NCBI RefSeq assembly: GCF_900156205.1
Contig: NZ_FTNA01000008.1
Coordinates: 152,240-183,514, forward strand
From: Leptospira interrogans
GTDB taxonomy: Bacteria; Spirochaetota; Leptospiria; Leptospirales; Leptospiraceae
Reading direction: 5' to 3'
DNA length: 31,275 bases
The notes below the pieces were generated by a model, which was not told where the DNA came from, did not search any database, and worked only from the letters and a program-made list of their open reading frames with translations. Each line of letters begins with the position of its first letter. Position 1 is the stretch's first letter. The position numbers and the translations under genes are program-made. Positions 1 to 10,869 of this stretch are shown piece by piece.

Positions 1-17
1 ACTGTAAAATCTCAAAT

Positions 18-33
18 TGTAAGAGTTCCCACA
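18..33 (-). repeat. Solitary copy of the 16-bp TGTGGGAACTCCCACA-like core
   Basis: Read on the minus strand, the bases give TGTGGGAACTCTTACA, one half-site matching the dispersed core and the other degenerate. The adjacent sequence (minus strand: a TTTGAGATTTTACAGT stretch) also resembles the linker of the 22524-22631 array, so this is probably one isolated unit of the 46-bp family. It lies downstream of the minus-strand O-antigen ligase-like gene. Confidence 0.6.
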
Positions 34-65
34 ATGAATCCAAAAACATCGGCACTAATAATATT

Positions 66-2126
66 TTAGCTCACCCGACGAACTTTTTTTCGAATCCGTA
101 TTTGAGAACATAACTTTCTAGGTTCCGGATCCAAAGGGATTGGATTCCAAAAATACAAAGTCGCCAATGGTTCCACCTTCTGAATTAAAATACATTCTGT
201 TTTAAGAATATTCATACCTTTGTAAGTTTGGAAATATAAAGAATTTCCATTTGAATCTTCAACTTCTACTGGATGAATTCTCCTTTGAAATCTGCCCCAG
301 ATGGAAATAGATAGATCTCCAAATTTTTCATCTATGTCCAAAAAATGCATCTCCGATTTAGAAGACAAAGTCATCTTACCATTTCCTTCTAAAACCCAAC
401 CAGAATCTTCCTTTTCTCCAGGAGGAAAATAAACTCCAAACCGAAATTTTTTAGTGGGAAAAAAAATCCAAGAACCAAAAAGTAAGACTAAAATCAAACA
501 TAAAGAAAATAGAATATTCTTGAAATTGAAAAAATAATTTGGTCGTTTTAAAAATCCGGAGCCCAATTTTTCTTTCCAAAAAAATGGAAACAAGGCGATC
601 CATTGAAAATAAACAGACCTTAAATAAAACCATTCCTGAAAAAAAGAATAAACAAATACCGCTGCAACCGAAGAGAATAATACCGAAACAACCAAAATAG
701 ATCTACCTTTTCTTTCTGGTTTTAAAAGTTCATAAAAAAGAAAACACCATAATAAAGAATACAATACTACTCCCGTTACACCTAGACCGGAAAAGATCTG
801 TAAATATTGATTGTGGGTAGTGTGATAGGTAGAAGCCCTTATATCAGTACTCAAACAACACTCATTGTACCATCCATAACTTTCAAACCCACCACCTAAC
901 AATAATTTTTCGATTCCTAATTTCATCCCGGAAGAAAAATGAGAAAACCTTTCCGGATCCACCGGTCCCACAAGCGTCCAAACCACCCAAATAGGAAATA
1001 AAATTCCGGCCAACACAAAATGAGAGATAAAAACAGGAGTTAACACTCTGGAAATACTTTTGTTCTTAATAAGTAAGAAAAAAAAGATAAAAACCGTAAA
1101 AATACAAAATGTTAAAAAGGAAAATATTCCTCCCCTGGCCCCGATCAAAAAAAAGACCGCTCCGAACACTAACAAAACCATAAAAAACAAAACCCATATA
1201 TACGGAGATGTTTTTTCGGAAGAGCTTTCTTTAAGTAATTTATTATTTTTGAATATATTAATCTTATAATTTTTAGAAATATTAAATATCCAATAAAACA
1301 AAAAAGGGAGACCTGAAACCAAATAAACCGCAAACCAACTACGGTTCCAAAACAAAGATTGAATTCCAAATCTAGGTAGGTATCGCTTCAAACCTGGAAT
1401 TAAAGAATGAGGTAAGGCTAAAAATTTGTACCCGTCCAACCAACGATGATAATAATTCAGCTTCCATTTTAAGATCGGTGAAAAATATTCTATCCAACCA
1501 AATCCGATCGATACAATCATCCCAAAACCGACACCGGAAGCAAAAATCAAATAAAAGGAATTTGTTTCCGAATTTGTTTCTAACCAATTCTTACGCGCAA
1601 TCAATCCAAATAAGAATAAAATCCCAAGAAACAAAAGTTTAATCGGATAATACGGTTCTAACTCCGTAGAATGTAAAAACCAAAACCAACCTTTTTGGTA
1701 ATATTTAAAATCTACAAATAATTCAGGATTGACAATCAAACTTAAAATTCCAGTCCCAAAAAACGAAAGTAATAATACTCCGATCCGAGATTTCCAGAAT
1801 GGATCTTCTAAAATCCGATTTCCATAAAGTTTATTTTCTACAATCCCTCGAACACACCAATAAATCCAAAGACAATCTTGTAATTCTAAAAATCTTCCTC
1901 CTGGATGATTTCCAAAAAACACTCCCGAAGCCGCCAAAAAAAACGTAGCCACCAAAGGAAACAATAGATCTAAAATCGTAAAACATACAAAAAGAAATAC
2001 AAAAACGACTCTGTATTTCCAAGGATAAAAGGCAAGTAAGGGTAAAATTAATAGAATTCCAAAAAAGATCCAAATCAGAGATTTGAACACCGGAGACGGA
2101 AATAGTTTTCGCACCCGATCTTTCAT
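66..2126 (-). CDS. O-antigen ligase / polymerase-like membrane protein (Wzy_C type)
   Basis: 686-residue polytopic inner-membrane protein with about ten to twelve hydrophobic segments between residues 15 and 520, followed by a soluble C-terminal tail of about 130 residues (540-686) that is probably periplasmic. The family joins or polymerises O-antigen on the outer face of the inner membrane. Supporting motifs are an Arg-Gly-Gly at 331-333 after a transmembrane helix, a large periplasmic loop with a GGGFESYG stretch (411-418), and HTTHNQYLQ (435-443) before the next helix; this His-Asn-x-x-Leu pattern is typical of WaaL/Wzy_C proteins. The long beta-rich tail is not part of the canonical enzyme. 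It stands alone on the minus strand, divergent from the STAS-like gene at 2266. Ligase, polymerase or another sugar-polymer enzyme cannot be told apart from sequence alone. Confidence 0.78.
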   Translation of the reverse strand: MKDRVRKLFPSPVFKSLIWIFFGILLILPLLAFYPWKYRVVFVFLFVCFTILDLLFPLVATFFLAASGVFFGNHPGGRFLELQDCLWIYWCVRGIVENKLYGNRILEDPFWKSRIGVLLLSFFGTGILSLIVNPELFVDFKYYQKGWFWFLHSTELEPYYPIKLLFLGILFLFGLIARKNWLETNSETNSFYLIFASGVGFGMIVSIGFGWIEYFSPILKWKLNYYHRWLDGYKFLALPHSLIPGLKRYLPRFGIQSLFWNRSWFAVYLVSGLPFLFYWIFNISKNYKINIFKNNKLLKESSSEKTSPYIWVLFFMVLLVFGAVFFLIGARGGIFSFLTFCIFTVFIFFFLLIKNKSISRVLTPVFISHFVLAGILFPIWVVWTLVGPVDPERFSHFSSGMKLGIEKLLLGGGFESYGWYNECCLSTDIRASTYHTTHNQYLQIFSGLGVTGVVLYSLLWCFLFYELLKPERKGRSILVVSVLFSSVAAVFVYSFFQEWFYLRSVYFQWIALFPFFWKEKLGSGFLKRPNYFFNFKNILFSLCLILVLLFGSWIFFPTKKFRFGVYFPPGEKEDSGWVLEGNGKMTLSSKSEMHFLDIDEKFGDLSISIWGRFQRRIHPVEVEDSNGNSLYFQTYKGMNILKTECILIQKVEPLATLYFWNPIPLDPEPRKLCSQIRIRKKVRRVS

Positions 2127-2265
2127 AGGGATACAAAAGCCAGAAAGGTATTTTTACGAAACGATAAAATCAAACAAACGTTCTAACCCACTAGATTTAA
2201 AATTAGTGTTTTTTTGTTTCCAGAAAAAACTCTTCCTTAAAATAGTAGTAACAGAGTTTTCTTTT

Positions 2266-2568
2266 ATGCAACAACTCCAAGAATCTACAATCTATCCGGA
2301 CAAAAATTCTTTTCGAATTGAATTCCGAAGAAACATTTGTTCCGTCGAAACAGAAGAAATCCAAGAAATCCTTTCTCAAATCAGAGAGATCCGTCCGGAT
2401 AATGTAATTTTAGATATGACTCCGGTTGTTGCAATCCCATCGATGGTTCTTAATCGAATTCTAAAATTAATTTCTGAATTAAAAAAAGACCAAATTCAAG
2501 TTTCAGAAGTAAAACTGAGCGAAGGTCTACAACTTGTGTTTTCCAAACTTAAAATCAATCTGGGATGA
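2266..2568 (+). CDS. STAS-domain-like small protein
   Basis: A 100-residue cytoplasmic protein when started at the ATG at 2266; the frame is open upstream to 2083, but that extension overlaps the divergent gene and its 61 residues look non-coding. The C-terminal half has the STAS/anti-sigma-antagonist pattern: a hydrophobic strand NVILDMTPV (~45-53), a helix starting at an IPSMV segment where SpoIIAA-type proteins carry 'i.S.gl', then a second beta-alpha unit ending [11 protein letters not shown]. The usual Asp-Ser phosphorylation site is only partly kept (PSM), so a classical phospho-switch is uncertain. It overlaps the next gene by 4 bases (ATGA), implying translational coupling to a secreted Cys/His protein. 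Function unknown; it could be regulatory. Confidence 0.6.
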   Translation: MQQLQESTIYPDKNSFRIEFRRNICSVETEEIQEILSQIREIRPDNVILDMTPVVAIPSMVLNRILKLISELKKDQIQVSEVKLSEGLQLVFSKLKINLG

Positions 2569-3002
2569 AATTTTCCGTTTCCATTTTTTTATCCGTTTCA
2601 ATCCTATTTCAAACTTTGGTTTTTTCCAGCGGTCTTTTCGGCTGTTTTCTTTCGGAACAATATAAACTCTGTGAATGCAATCACAGCAGTAAAATTCAAA
2701 AACACACAAACAAAGAGGATGTTCTTTTTTCCCAAAAAATACGTTCTTTCAATCGATCCACTACTTCCAAAAAACTTCCTGATTGTCATTCCGCTCAATC
2801 GGGAGAAGCCCATTCCTGTTCCTGTAAAAAATCTGAAAATAAACTTTCTCAGTTGGGCGCGTTTTATTCCACTTTTTTTTCCCAAAAACAAGCTTCTTAT
2901 ATCCGGCATGATCTAGATATTATTCAAATTATTACTTTAGAATATTCTAACTCTGGAATCTTCTCCTTTTCTTTTCTTTTAAAACCCCCTCGAATTTCCT
3001 AA
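2565..3002 (+). CDS. Small secreted Cys/His-rich protein, putative metal binder
   Basis: 145 residues with an N-terminal hydrophobic segment (3-29) that can act as a signal peptide or lipoprotein signal (SSGLFGC, Cys27). The rest is Ser/Lys-rich and hydrophilic. Clustered potential soft-metal ligands are visible: LCECNH at 35-40, DCH at 73-75 and HSCSC at 83-87. It is coupled to the STAS-like gene by a 4-base overlap and lies 115 bases before the MbnP-type gene. The combination suggests a periplasmic or surface copper/zinc-binding accessory protein, but I do not recognise the family. The last ~25 residues are hydrophobic (IFSFSFLLK). Gene reality is supported by coupling, signal-like N-terminus and motif clustering. 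Confidence 0.6.
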   Translation: MKFSVSIFLSVSILFQTLVFSSGLFGCFLSEQYKLCECNHSSKIQKHTNKEDVLFSQKIRSFNRSTTSKKLPDCHSAQSGEAHSCSCKKSENKLSQLGAFYSTFFSQKQASYIRHDLDIIQIITLEYSNSGIFSFSFLLKPPRIS

Positions 3003-3101
3003 CATCTTCCATTTCACAAAAATCTTTTCAGAAATTTACCTATAACGGCCGTTCATCGATTGTTTTTTCTTTGTCGTTCGTTTAGTAGGAAACTTTAATA
3101 C

Positions 3102-3106
3102 TAGGA
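3102..3106 (+). promoter_or_regulatory. Strong ribosome binding site for the MbnP-type gene
   Basis: AGGAG lies 11 bases before the ATG at 3118. The 115-base gap before it is AT-rich and could hold a promoter separating the copper-type genes from the upstream STAS-like pair, but no convincing -35/-10 pair stands out. Confidence 0.55.
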
Positions 3107-3117
3107 GTTATATTTTT

Positions 3118-4065
3118 ATGACTAAAAAAGTTTTAGTCTTAGGTTCTATCGTTTTATTTTGTTTTTCTTTGATTCATTGTTCTCCAAATAAAAATAATAA
3201 TGATTCCGAATTGTTATCATTAGCTGCTTTGATCGCACTCGGAAATCAAGGAATTCAGTTTTCCGCTTACGCCGGTTCTCAAAAATTAGAATGTGGTCAA
3301 ACCCTCAGAGGTCATTCTAGATCTTTAGAAACGATCTCCTTCATTCCCAATGCACACATTGCAGAGAGCACTACGTTTCAATTACACGACTTTCGTCTTT
3401 TTGTACACGGAGTTACTTTGATCCAAAACTCTGGAGAAGAAACTCCTCTCACTCTCAATCAAGACGGTAAGTTTCAATCCGGAGAAATCGCTCTTTTAGA
3501 TTTTGAAAATAAAACAGGAAAGTGTAATGGTACTACGGATACAAATAACGTCGTTTCTGCGTTAATTCCTTCGGGTACGTATCAAGGTATTAAGTTTATC
3601 GTCGGGATACCTGAAAACAAAAATCACTTAGATGCAGACAATCAATCTCCCCCACTCGATAACTCTGGAATGTTCTGGAGTTGGACAAGCGGTTATAAGT
3701 TTTTAAAGCTGGATTTTGAAACCGCCGAAACCTTAGGCGTAGAAACTTCGGTCCACATAGGTTCTGCCAATTGTGTAGGCTCTGGAAGTTCGAGTACTTG
3801 CGCGAGAGTCAATCGTATTCCGGTCACCCTAATTCCGGAAGGTGGTTTTAATCCTTCCACTCAAGAAATTAAAATCAACATTCAAGCTCTTTTACAAGGA
3901 ATTGATCTTACCGCCAACCCAAACGCAGCGATGTGTATGTCAGGACTTGTAGGCGCAACAAGCACCGGTTGTCCTACCATCTTTGCAAACATAGGTTTGG
4001 ATCTAAATGCAGGCACCCCGATTACTCCGGCCAAAACCGTTTTTTCGATCAAGGCTAAAAATTAA
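3118..4065 (+). CDS. mbnP: MbnP-type 'metallo-mystery pair' four-Cys lipoprotein
   Basis: 315 residues, lipoprotein signal ending SLIHC (Cys21). The mature part matches the MbnP-like/TIGR04052 pattern from end to end: [13 protein letters not shown] (48-60), [10 protein letters not shown] (90-99), IALLDFE (124-130) followed by [22 protein letters not shown] (150-165) then ENKNHLD, and [16 protein letters not shown] (185-200). The four conserved cysteines are probably Cys59, Cys136, Cys219 and Cys228; Cys273 and Cys285 form an extra C-terminal pair. In characterised relatives (methanotroph MbnP, CorA/MopE) a tryptophan is converted by the MbnH partner to kynurenine and the protein binds Cu(I); Trp187 and Trp189 in the FWSW motif are natural candidates. 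Its predicted MbnH partner starts 46 bases downstream, beyond a hairpin at 4073-4094. The copper role is inferred from the family. Confidence 0.85.
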   Translation: MTKKVLVLGSIVLFCFSLIHCSPNKNNNDSELLSLAALIALGNQGIQFSAYAGSQKLECGQTLRGHSRSLETISFIPNAHIAESTTFQLHDFRLFVHGVTLIQNSGEETPLTLNQDGKFQSGEIALLDFENKTGKCNGTTDTNNVVSALIPSGTYQGIKFIVGIPENKNHLDADNQSPPLDNSGMFWSWTSGYKFLKLDFETAETLGVETSVHIGSANCVGSGSSSTCARVNRIPVTLIPEGGFNPSTQEIKINIQALLQGIDLTANPNAAMCMSGLVGATSTGCPTIFANIGLDLNAGTPITPAKTVFSIKAKN

Positions 4066-4072
4066 TTCAGAA

Positions 4073-4097
4073 ATGTCCGAGTTTTCTCGGACGTTTT
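4073..4097 (+). terminator. Hairpin with short T-run between mbnP and mbnH
   Basis: GTCCGAG (4075-4081), loop TTTT, CTCGGAC (4086-4092); the stem extends by a T-G wobble and an A-T pair to 9 bp, and is followed by TTTT. It starts 8 bases after the mbnP stop and ends just before the GAGGAT ribosome site of mbnH. It may act as a partial terminator or as a 3'-end stabiliser that keeps the binding protein in excess over the enzyme. Confidence 0.55.
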
Positions 4098-4111
4098 GAG
4101 GATGTAAATAT

Positions 4112-6160
<2,049 letters not shown>

Positions 6161-6161
<1 letters not shown>

Positions 6162-7147
6162 TGAAACAGAATATTTTAATTTTCTACTTTATTCTTTTTT
6201 TATATTTTATAATTCCCTTAGAAGCGCATCACACAGGTATGGGGGGAAGTGATCAATCTTCTACTCGTTTTGTGGATCCTTTTACGGGCAAAAGAGAAAA
6301 GCCTGCAAACTATGTGGTTTTAACTCAGGATTTCTTCAAACAGACAAACGAAAATAGCAACATACATACTAGCACTTTCTTCGGAGAGATAAATCTTAAA
6401 AACGGAATGTTCGCTTTAAATCTGAGCGTTCCTTATACATATTACGAACAAAAAGACCGCTCTGACGCGGCAAGAATCGGCAAAACATACATTGGAATCA
6501 AATATCTACCTTTAGTGGATTTTCAAAAAAATTACTTTATCGTTTTTAGCGCGAATGTAGGTTTTCCTTCTGGTCCGGATACAGACAAATTTACGGGAGG
6601 AAATTATTATTCAGGTATTCCCGGTTTAACATTTGGCTATCTTTTAGGTAAGTTCAGTTTTGTAGGAAAACTCAGTGGAATATTCCCTCTTTCTAAATCA
6701 CAACCTTCTAATCTTCAAGACAATGATGGAATTGTATATTGGTTGAGAAATCCTTCTTCTTCTCCTCCAGAAGAAACGTATCTTTTAAAAAAAACGAGCC
6801 TATTTTCCGGATACGTCACGTATCTTTGGAAACCTGGACTTTCTTTTTTTACCGGTTTTTTATATAGAACTCCTTACGAAGGTGTGGATCTTAAAAGATC
6901 GAATCAAGGAAAGGTTCCTTCTATCTTTAGAGAAATCAGTCTAGGTTTTTCTGCAAACATATCGGAAAAACTCAACTTCAATCTTTCCTATCGTTATCCT
7001 CTTTATAGAGGAGAAGATTATAGATTGTATGACTATGCGATTACGGCAGCGGTTTCGATTGAAATTTCAGAATTAGAAAATTCTAAACCCGCAAAAGTAG
7101 AAGAGGTTAAACAAGAACCGGAAGAAACGACTCAAGAGACAAAGTAA
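6161..7147 (+). CDS. Putative outer-membrane beta-barrel protein of the copper-type cluster
   Basis: 328 residues. A Sec signal peptide (4-20) is followed by [14 protein letters not shown], so cleavage after Ala22 would leave a mature N-terminus His-His. The rest alternates amphipathic, aromatic-rich strands ([59 protein letters not shown]) typical of an outer-membrane barrel. The last ~25 residues are a Glu/Lys/Thr-rich tail ([18 protein letters not shown]). Barrel proteins of similar design sit next to metal-related genes in other bacteria. Its start codon overlaps the preceding stop by one base (TAATG). No TonB box is apparent, so a channel or sensor function cannot be told apart from a transporter. 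Confidence 0.72.
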
Positions 7148-7153
7148 AATTCT

Positions 7154-7172
7154 ATAAAATGGATTTTATTTT
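7154..7172 (+). terminator. Weak AT-only hairpin after the MbnP/MbnH cluster
   Basis: ATAAAA, loop TGGA, TTTTAT, followed by TTTTG, six bases after the last gene of the cluster. It has no G-C pairs in the stem, so it is a weak candidate. Confidence 0.25.
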
Positions 7173-7328
7173 TGTAATGATCGCAAAAAGTAATTTTATG
7201 CAAAACTTGATTGAACGATCCTTCTATTTGAATTTTATAGAGGTCATTAGTTCAACTGTAAAAATAAAGTACATCGTTTTAGAACAAACTAAGATTTACC
7301 CAAAATACAAAATCGATAGACTGGTCAT

Positions 7329-8693
7329 ATGTTGGATAAAAATACAAATTTAACTCATCAAAGTAAAATCGAATTTGTAAATTCTAATCTTCGCGGAATC
7401 GGTTTTGTAAATAATACTAAAATTGAAGTCCCATACTCATTGCCGGGTGATGTTTATAACGTAACTTTTTTTAAAAAGAAACGCCGTAAACCTTCCGCCA
7501 AACTCGAGTTAGTTTCTCAAACCCAAAGATCTTTTATTCCTCCTTGTTCCGCTTTTACGAAGTGTGGTGGCTGTTGTGCACAACACATTTCTTATCAAGA
7601 TCAATTTCGTTATAAAACTTCCAGTTTGTTAGAAAGTTATAAAAAAGATTTTGAAATAGTACCAACTTTGTATCCTGCTCAAAAAACGTTTTATTATAGA
7701 AATCGAATGGACTTTGCAGTATTTCCAGGACCGATCGTAGGTCAAAGAGAAGCGGGTTCATTTAGACATATTGTGGATTTGGAAACTTGTTTGATTCAAA
7801 GCAAAGAATCCAACGAAGAATTATATAGATTTAGAAATCTAATCTCGAAATTTCCAAATCTACCTTATGACAGAAAATCAGATTCAGGATTTCTAAAATA
7901 CTTTACTCTTCGAAAAGCAAAAAATACTTCCGAATTGATGACTATTCTTACTTTTGTAGAAGAGTTTAAAAACACGATCGAAGAAAAGGAATTTGAAAAC
8001 GTATGTTTAAAAAGTCTGAAAGCGGATCATATTCTATTTTGTTTTAATAGAAGAAAAGGAGAAATTTCCGCGACCGGGGAAATTAAAATTCTCAAAGGTA
8101 TGGATTCTTATAAGGAATTAGTTTGCGGAAAAGAATTTAGAGTTCCTTTCGATTCTTTTTTTCAACCAAACCCAGAAGGATTCCAACCGATTTTAGATTT
8201 TATCGAAAAAGAAATCCCGGATTCATTCGATCACTTAGTCGATTTATTTTGTGGTTCCGGTTTTTTTAGCAGAATTTTTGCGCATAAATTTCTGAAAATC
8301 ACAGGAATAGATTCAATCGAAAGTTCTTTAGAAATAGCACGGAAACAAATGAGTCTTGATTTTCCAAAAATAGATTCTTCATATCTGAAAGTAGATTTAT
8401 TTTCAAAACATTCATCCTCCAAATTGAAAGTTTTATTTTCGTCTTCGGACAAGGATGTTTTAATTGCGGACCCTCCCCGTGCAGGTTTAGGCGAATTTGT
8501 TTTAGATGCGTTGAAAGATTCTAAGGTTTCTTATTTTTTTTACGTTTCTTGTAATCCTACTTCGCAAAAATCAGATCTATGGAAGTTGAAGGATTTTTTC
8601 CAAATTCAAAAAATCTTAATTACAGACCCATATCCTCAAACCCCTCATCTAGAATCGGTTGCTTTTTTAAAACGTAAAAATTTTACTACCTAA
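7329..8693 (+). CDS. RlmD/TrmA-type RNA (uracil-5-)-methyltransferase
   Basis: 454 residues, standard for the family. An N-terminal TRAM-like beta domain (about 10-62; [14 protein letters not shown]) is followed by an iron-sulfur cysteine set Cys73, Cys79, Cys82 and Cys154. The catalytic domain has [10 protein letters not shown] (the family FFQ-N motif), an AdoMet-binding [20 protein letters not shown], the nucleophile in YVSCNP (Cys408) and a C-terminal PHLESVAFL with Glu442 as likely general base. These enzymes transfer a methyl group to uracil C5 in 23S rRNA or tRNA. The position modified (U1939, U747 or tRNA U54) cannot be read from sequence, so no symbol is given. The ATG at 7329 has only a weak ribosome site; the gene seems monocistronic. 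Confidence 0.9.
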   Translation: MLDKNTNLTHQSKIEFVNSNLRGIGFVNNTKIEVPYSLPGDVYNVTFFKKKRRKPSAKLELVSQTQRSFIPPCSAFTKCGGCCAQHISYQDQFRYKTSSLLESYKKDFEIVPTLYPAQKTFYYRNRMDFAVFPGPIVGQREAGSFRHIVDLETCLIQSKESNEELYRFRNLISKFPNLPYDRKSDSGFLKYFTLRKAKNTSELMTILTFVEEFKNTIEEKEFENVCLKSLKADHILFCFNRRKGEISATGEIKILKGMDSYKELVCGKEFRVPFDSFFQPNPEGFQPILDFIEKEIPDSFDHLVDLFCGSGFFSRIFAHKFLKITGIDSIESSLEIARKQMSLDFPKIDSSYLKVDLFSKHSSSKLKVLFSSSDKDVLIADPPRAGLGEFVLDALKDSKVSYFFYVSCNPTSQKSDLWKLKDFFQIQKILITDPYPQTPHLESVAFLKRKNFTT

Positions 8694-8766
8694 CCAAAAT
8701 TCATCAAACACCAATAGAAGCGAGACTTCTTGTTTCTGTTTCACAAAACGATAGAGGCCTATATAA

Positions 8767-8869
8767 TAGAGTTGTTGAAAAATTCCCTAGTTCCGATTAA
8801 CAAAACTGCTTCAATTGCCCGTTTTCATAAAATAGAAACAGATGGAGAATTAATTTTTCAACAATTCTA
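8767..8869 (-). mobile_element. MITE-like element, copy 1
   Basis: 103 bp, bounded by TAGAGTTGTTGAAAAATT on the left and AATTTTTCAACAATTCTA on the right; these ends are inverted repeats of each other with one mismatch. The interior matches the other three copies in the window, in reverse orientation relative to copies 3 and 4. Both ends are TA, which may be a duplicated target dinucleotide. It encodes no protein. Confidence 0.75.
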
Positions 8870-8958
8870 ATTTTTAAAATTGGCAACAGATAGAAAACCA
8901 TCATCAAACCTATGCGTAAAATTAAGTTCTTATTCAAAGTTACTATTTGGACGTATAA

Positions 8959-8977
8959 AACGTGAGTTCGACTTAAG
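8959..8977 (+). repeat. Dispersed 19-bp motif AACGTGAGTTCG(A/G)C(T/G)TAAG
   Basis: Reads AACGTGAGTTCGACTTAAG. Near-identical sequences occur at 12008, 17443, 22164 and 28324 on the plus strand and at 17762 and 28469 on the minus strand. It stands alone here, with no 46-bp core nearby. Confidence 0.6.
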
Positions 8978-9281
8978 AAACCTATAATTGTAAAAAAAGT
9001 TTAAATCTGAGCTTTACAGATTGACTCCTTAAATTTGAGAACTACTACAATTTATAAAATAGAAATTTATAATAATTGAATCTATAGTAAGAACTAACAC
9101 AAAAAAAAGCCAATGATTTCAAGTTAGGTATAATCTTTTGATAATTTTTGCCTCTTTGTAAAATCATTCACCCATTTTCTGGTACTATTTTCATACGTTT
9201 GAATAGTAAAACAGTTTTGCCAATCCCTTCTCTCACTATCGGATTTTTCAAAATTTTAACCTTAAAATCTATTTTAGTATA

Positions 9282-10427
9282 TTATTTTTTAATTATGTGA
9301 ATCAGACTCGATTTGATTTCTTTTTGCGAAAAGTCAAAACCAAAGTCTGTTTTTCTCTCTCTCATTTTCTGATATAGATTATTTCCATTATACAACGCTT
9401 CTATTTCTAAAACAATAGGCTGATTGACATTAACTTCGGAAACTCTATTGACACCTTTTATCCCTCGGATCAGCCCTTTTATATCTTTATCTACATAGTC
9501 GTCATAAGAGATTCCTTCTATTTTAAGCAATATCAAATTCCCCGGTTTCCATTTTATTGATATTTGTTCTCGAATTTTAGGATATATTTTTTCAACGGCT
9601 TTTTGAATTGCTTCTTGAATTCCTGTATCTGGGTTTACGTGCAAAACGGCCCCGCTTGTATTATCAGCTGCTATGATTCTTTTCGTATTAACATCATAAA
9701 TTTTAAACCGAATTACTGCTTGATATGATTTTAATTCGCTATTTTCAATCTCTCCGGCATTTGTCACTTGTGTTTGTCCGACCAATAATATCTGAGCCCC
9801 CATTTCTGATGCAGTGGATAATACCTCTGTTTCGAGTGTTTGATTTCCGTAAATTGTGACCGATTTTCCGCTTTGTTTTGTTAAAACTCGAGCCAATTGA
9901 CTTTTTTCCAGAAAATCAAATTCTATGAATTTCTTTACGATCGCATTTTCCGATATAGAATTATTTGATTTTCCTAAGATCGTTTCGTCTATAATCATCA
10001 AAAATTTAGGTTTTCCTAATTCTTTATATCTTTCTTTTAATGAGTCTTCGATCAATTTACGACTTACTTTTCCCTTTGCGTCTGCTTCCAATAAGTTTCC
10101 TATTTTGCGAAAAGATCCCATTCTAGAAAATTCAGTTACATATCCTTCGATAGAAGAATTTGTTACCGTCTCTTTGATTTGTCCATCGATTGTCTGTGAT
10201 CCACTCTCGATCAGTTCCCCCAATCCTTTTTCCAATATTTTTCTTTTTGCGTTGAGCTCGAAGTCTTCTTCGTTTTTACCTTGAACATTTTCTACATATA
10301 CAAATCTATTCTCAATACCTTCAGTTCCATTTTGTACGGAAGTACAAACATTAACTGATAAAAAAATCAAAATGCTAAGTATCAGACCCGATCTGAGTCC
10401 CCTCTTCCTATTTTTTGTATATTTCAT
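9282..10427 (-). CDS. Putative lipoprotein with FlgT/LPP20-like N-terminal domain
   Basis: 381 residues. A basic N-terminus (MKYTKNRKRGLRSG) and hydrophobic segment 13-27 end at Cys28 (SVNVC), a permissive spirochaetal lipobox. Residues ~45-130 (VENVQGKNEEDFELNAKRKILEKG, then SSIEGYVTEFSRMG) resemble the FlgT N-terminal/LPP20 fold, in which paired helices precede 's.G.v..y'. A second domain (about 140-290) contains FLEKSQLARVL, MGAQILLVGQTQV, KSYQAVIRFKIYDVNTKRIIAA and a repetitive IQKAVEKI helix, the pattern of CsgG/LPP20-like assembly lipoproteins. The C-terminal ~90 residues have an alternating beta/alpha pattern (LILLKIEGISYDDY). Likely periplasmic and envelope-associated; no specific role can be assigned. 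It is convergent with the methyltransferase gene and divergent from the repeat array upstream of the SpoIID gene. Confidence 0.75.
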   Translation of the reverse strand: MKYTKNRKRGLRSGLILSILIFLSVNVCTSVQNGTEGIENRFVYVENVQGKNEEDFELNAKRKILEKGLGELIESGSQTIDGQIKETVTNSSIEGYVTEFSRMGSFRKIGNLLEADAKGKVSRKLIEDSLKERYKELGKPKFLMIIDETILGKSNNSISENAIVKKFIEFDFLEKSQLARVLTKQSGKSVTIYGNQTLETEVLSTASEMGAQILLVGQTQVTNAGEIENSELKSYQAVIRFKIYDVNTKRIIAADNTSGAVLHVNPDTGIQEAIQKAVEKIYPKIREQISIKWKPGNLILLKIEGISYDDYVDKDIKGLIRGIKGVNRVSEVNVNQPIVLEIEALYNGNNLYQKMRERKTDFGFDFSQKEIKSSLIHIIKK

Positions 10428-10533
10428 AATATTTTCCCTTTCTAAATGAATTTTAGCCGATTCGTTAGAATTTTCTCATTTTATAACCGGGCGTCTTACT
10501 TTCAATTTTGAATAGTCAAGTACAATTCTAACT

Positions 10534-10779
10534 TGTGGGAACTACCACAAATCAGTGACTTACCGTCATATTCTCAATTTGTGGGAACTACCACAAAACG
10601 GTGATCTTACGTCATATTCTCAATTTGTGGGAACTACCACAAATCGGTGATCTTACTGTCATATTCTCAATTTGTGGGAACTACCACAAATCGGTGACTT
10701 ACCGTCATATTCTAACTTGTGGGAACTACCACAAAACGGTGACTTACCGTCATATTCTCAATTTGTGGGAACTACCACA
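10534..10779 (+). repeat. Tandem array A: six 46-bp units with 16-bp palindromic core
   Basis: Six perfect copies of TGTGGGAACTACCACA start at 10534, 10580, 10626, 10673, 10718 and 10764 (steps 46, 46, 47, 45, 46). The ~30-bp linkers are themselves near-identical (AATCGGTGACTTACCGTCAT followed by ATTCTCAATT), differing by single-base changes and indels, so this is a tandem repeat and not a CRISPR. It fills most of the space between a minus-strand lipoprotein gene and the SpoIID gene. The period suits copy-number variation; 46-bp VNTR loci are used to type L. interrogans, but I cannot say whether this is one of them. Confidence 0.93.
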
Positions 10780-10869
10780 AATTGGTTCTGACCATCCGGA
10801 TAACACTAAAATTTCTATAGGGATTTTGAATTCGATTCGATATTTAAAACGAGGATTTCTGGAATTTTT

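Larger units (their letters stand above)
8694..9281. other. 588-bp gene-free region with one MITE-like element
   Basis: Lies between the 3' ends of two convergent genes. It holds the MITE-like repeat at 8767-8869 and one copy of the AACGTGAGTTCG-type motif at 8959-8977. The remainder is AT-rich, with no credible coding frame or RNA gene seen. Confidence 0.7.

Noticed and set aside
2083..2265. N-terminal extension of the STAS-like protein
   Set aside because: It overlaps the divergent gene and its peptide ([20 protein letters not shown]) has no domain character; the ATG at 2266 fits the domain better.
7159..7353. 64-residue ORF before the methyltransferase
   Set aside because: No ribosome site or recognisable features, very AT-rich, overlaps the methyltransferase start.
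10534..10779. CRISPR array
   Set aside because: Repeat length and spacing are CRISPR-like (16 + 30), but the 'spacers' are near-identical copies of each other and no cas gene is present. It is a tandem repeat.
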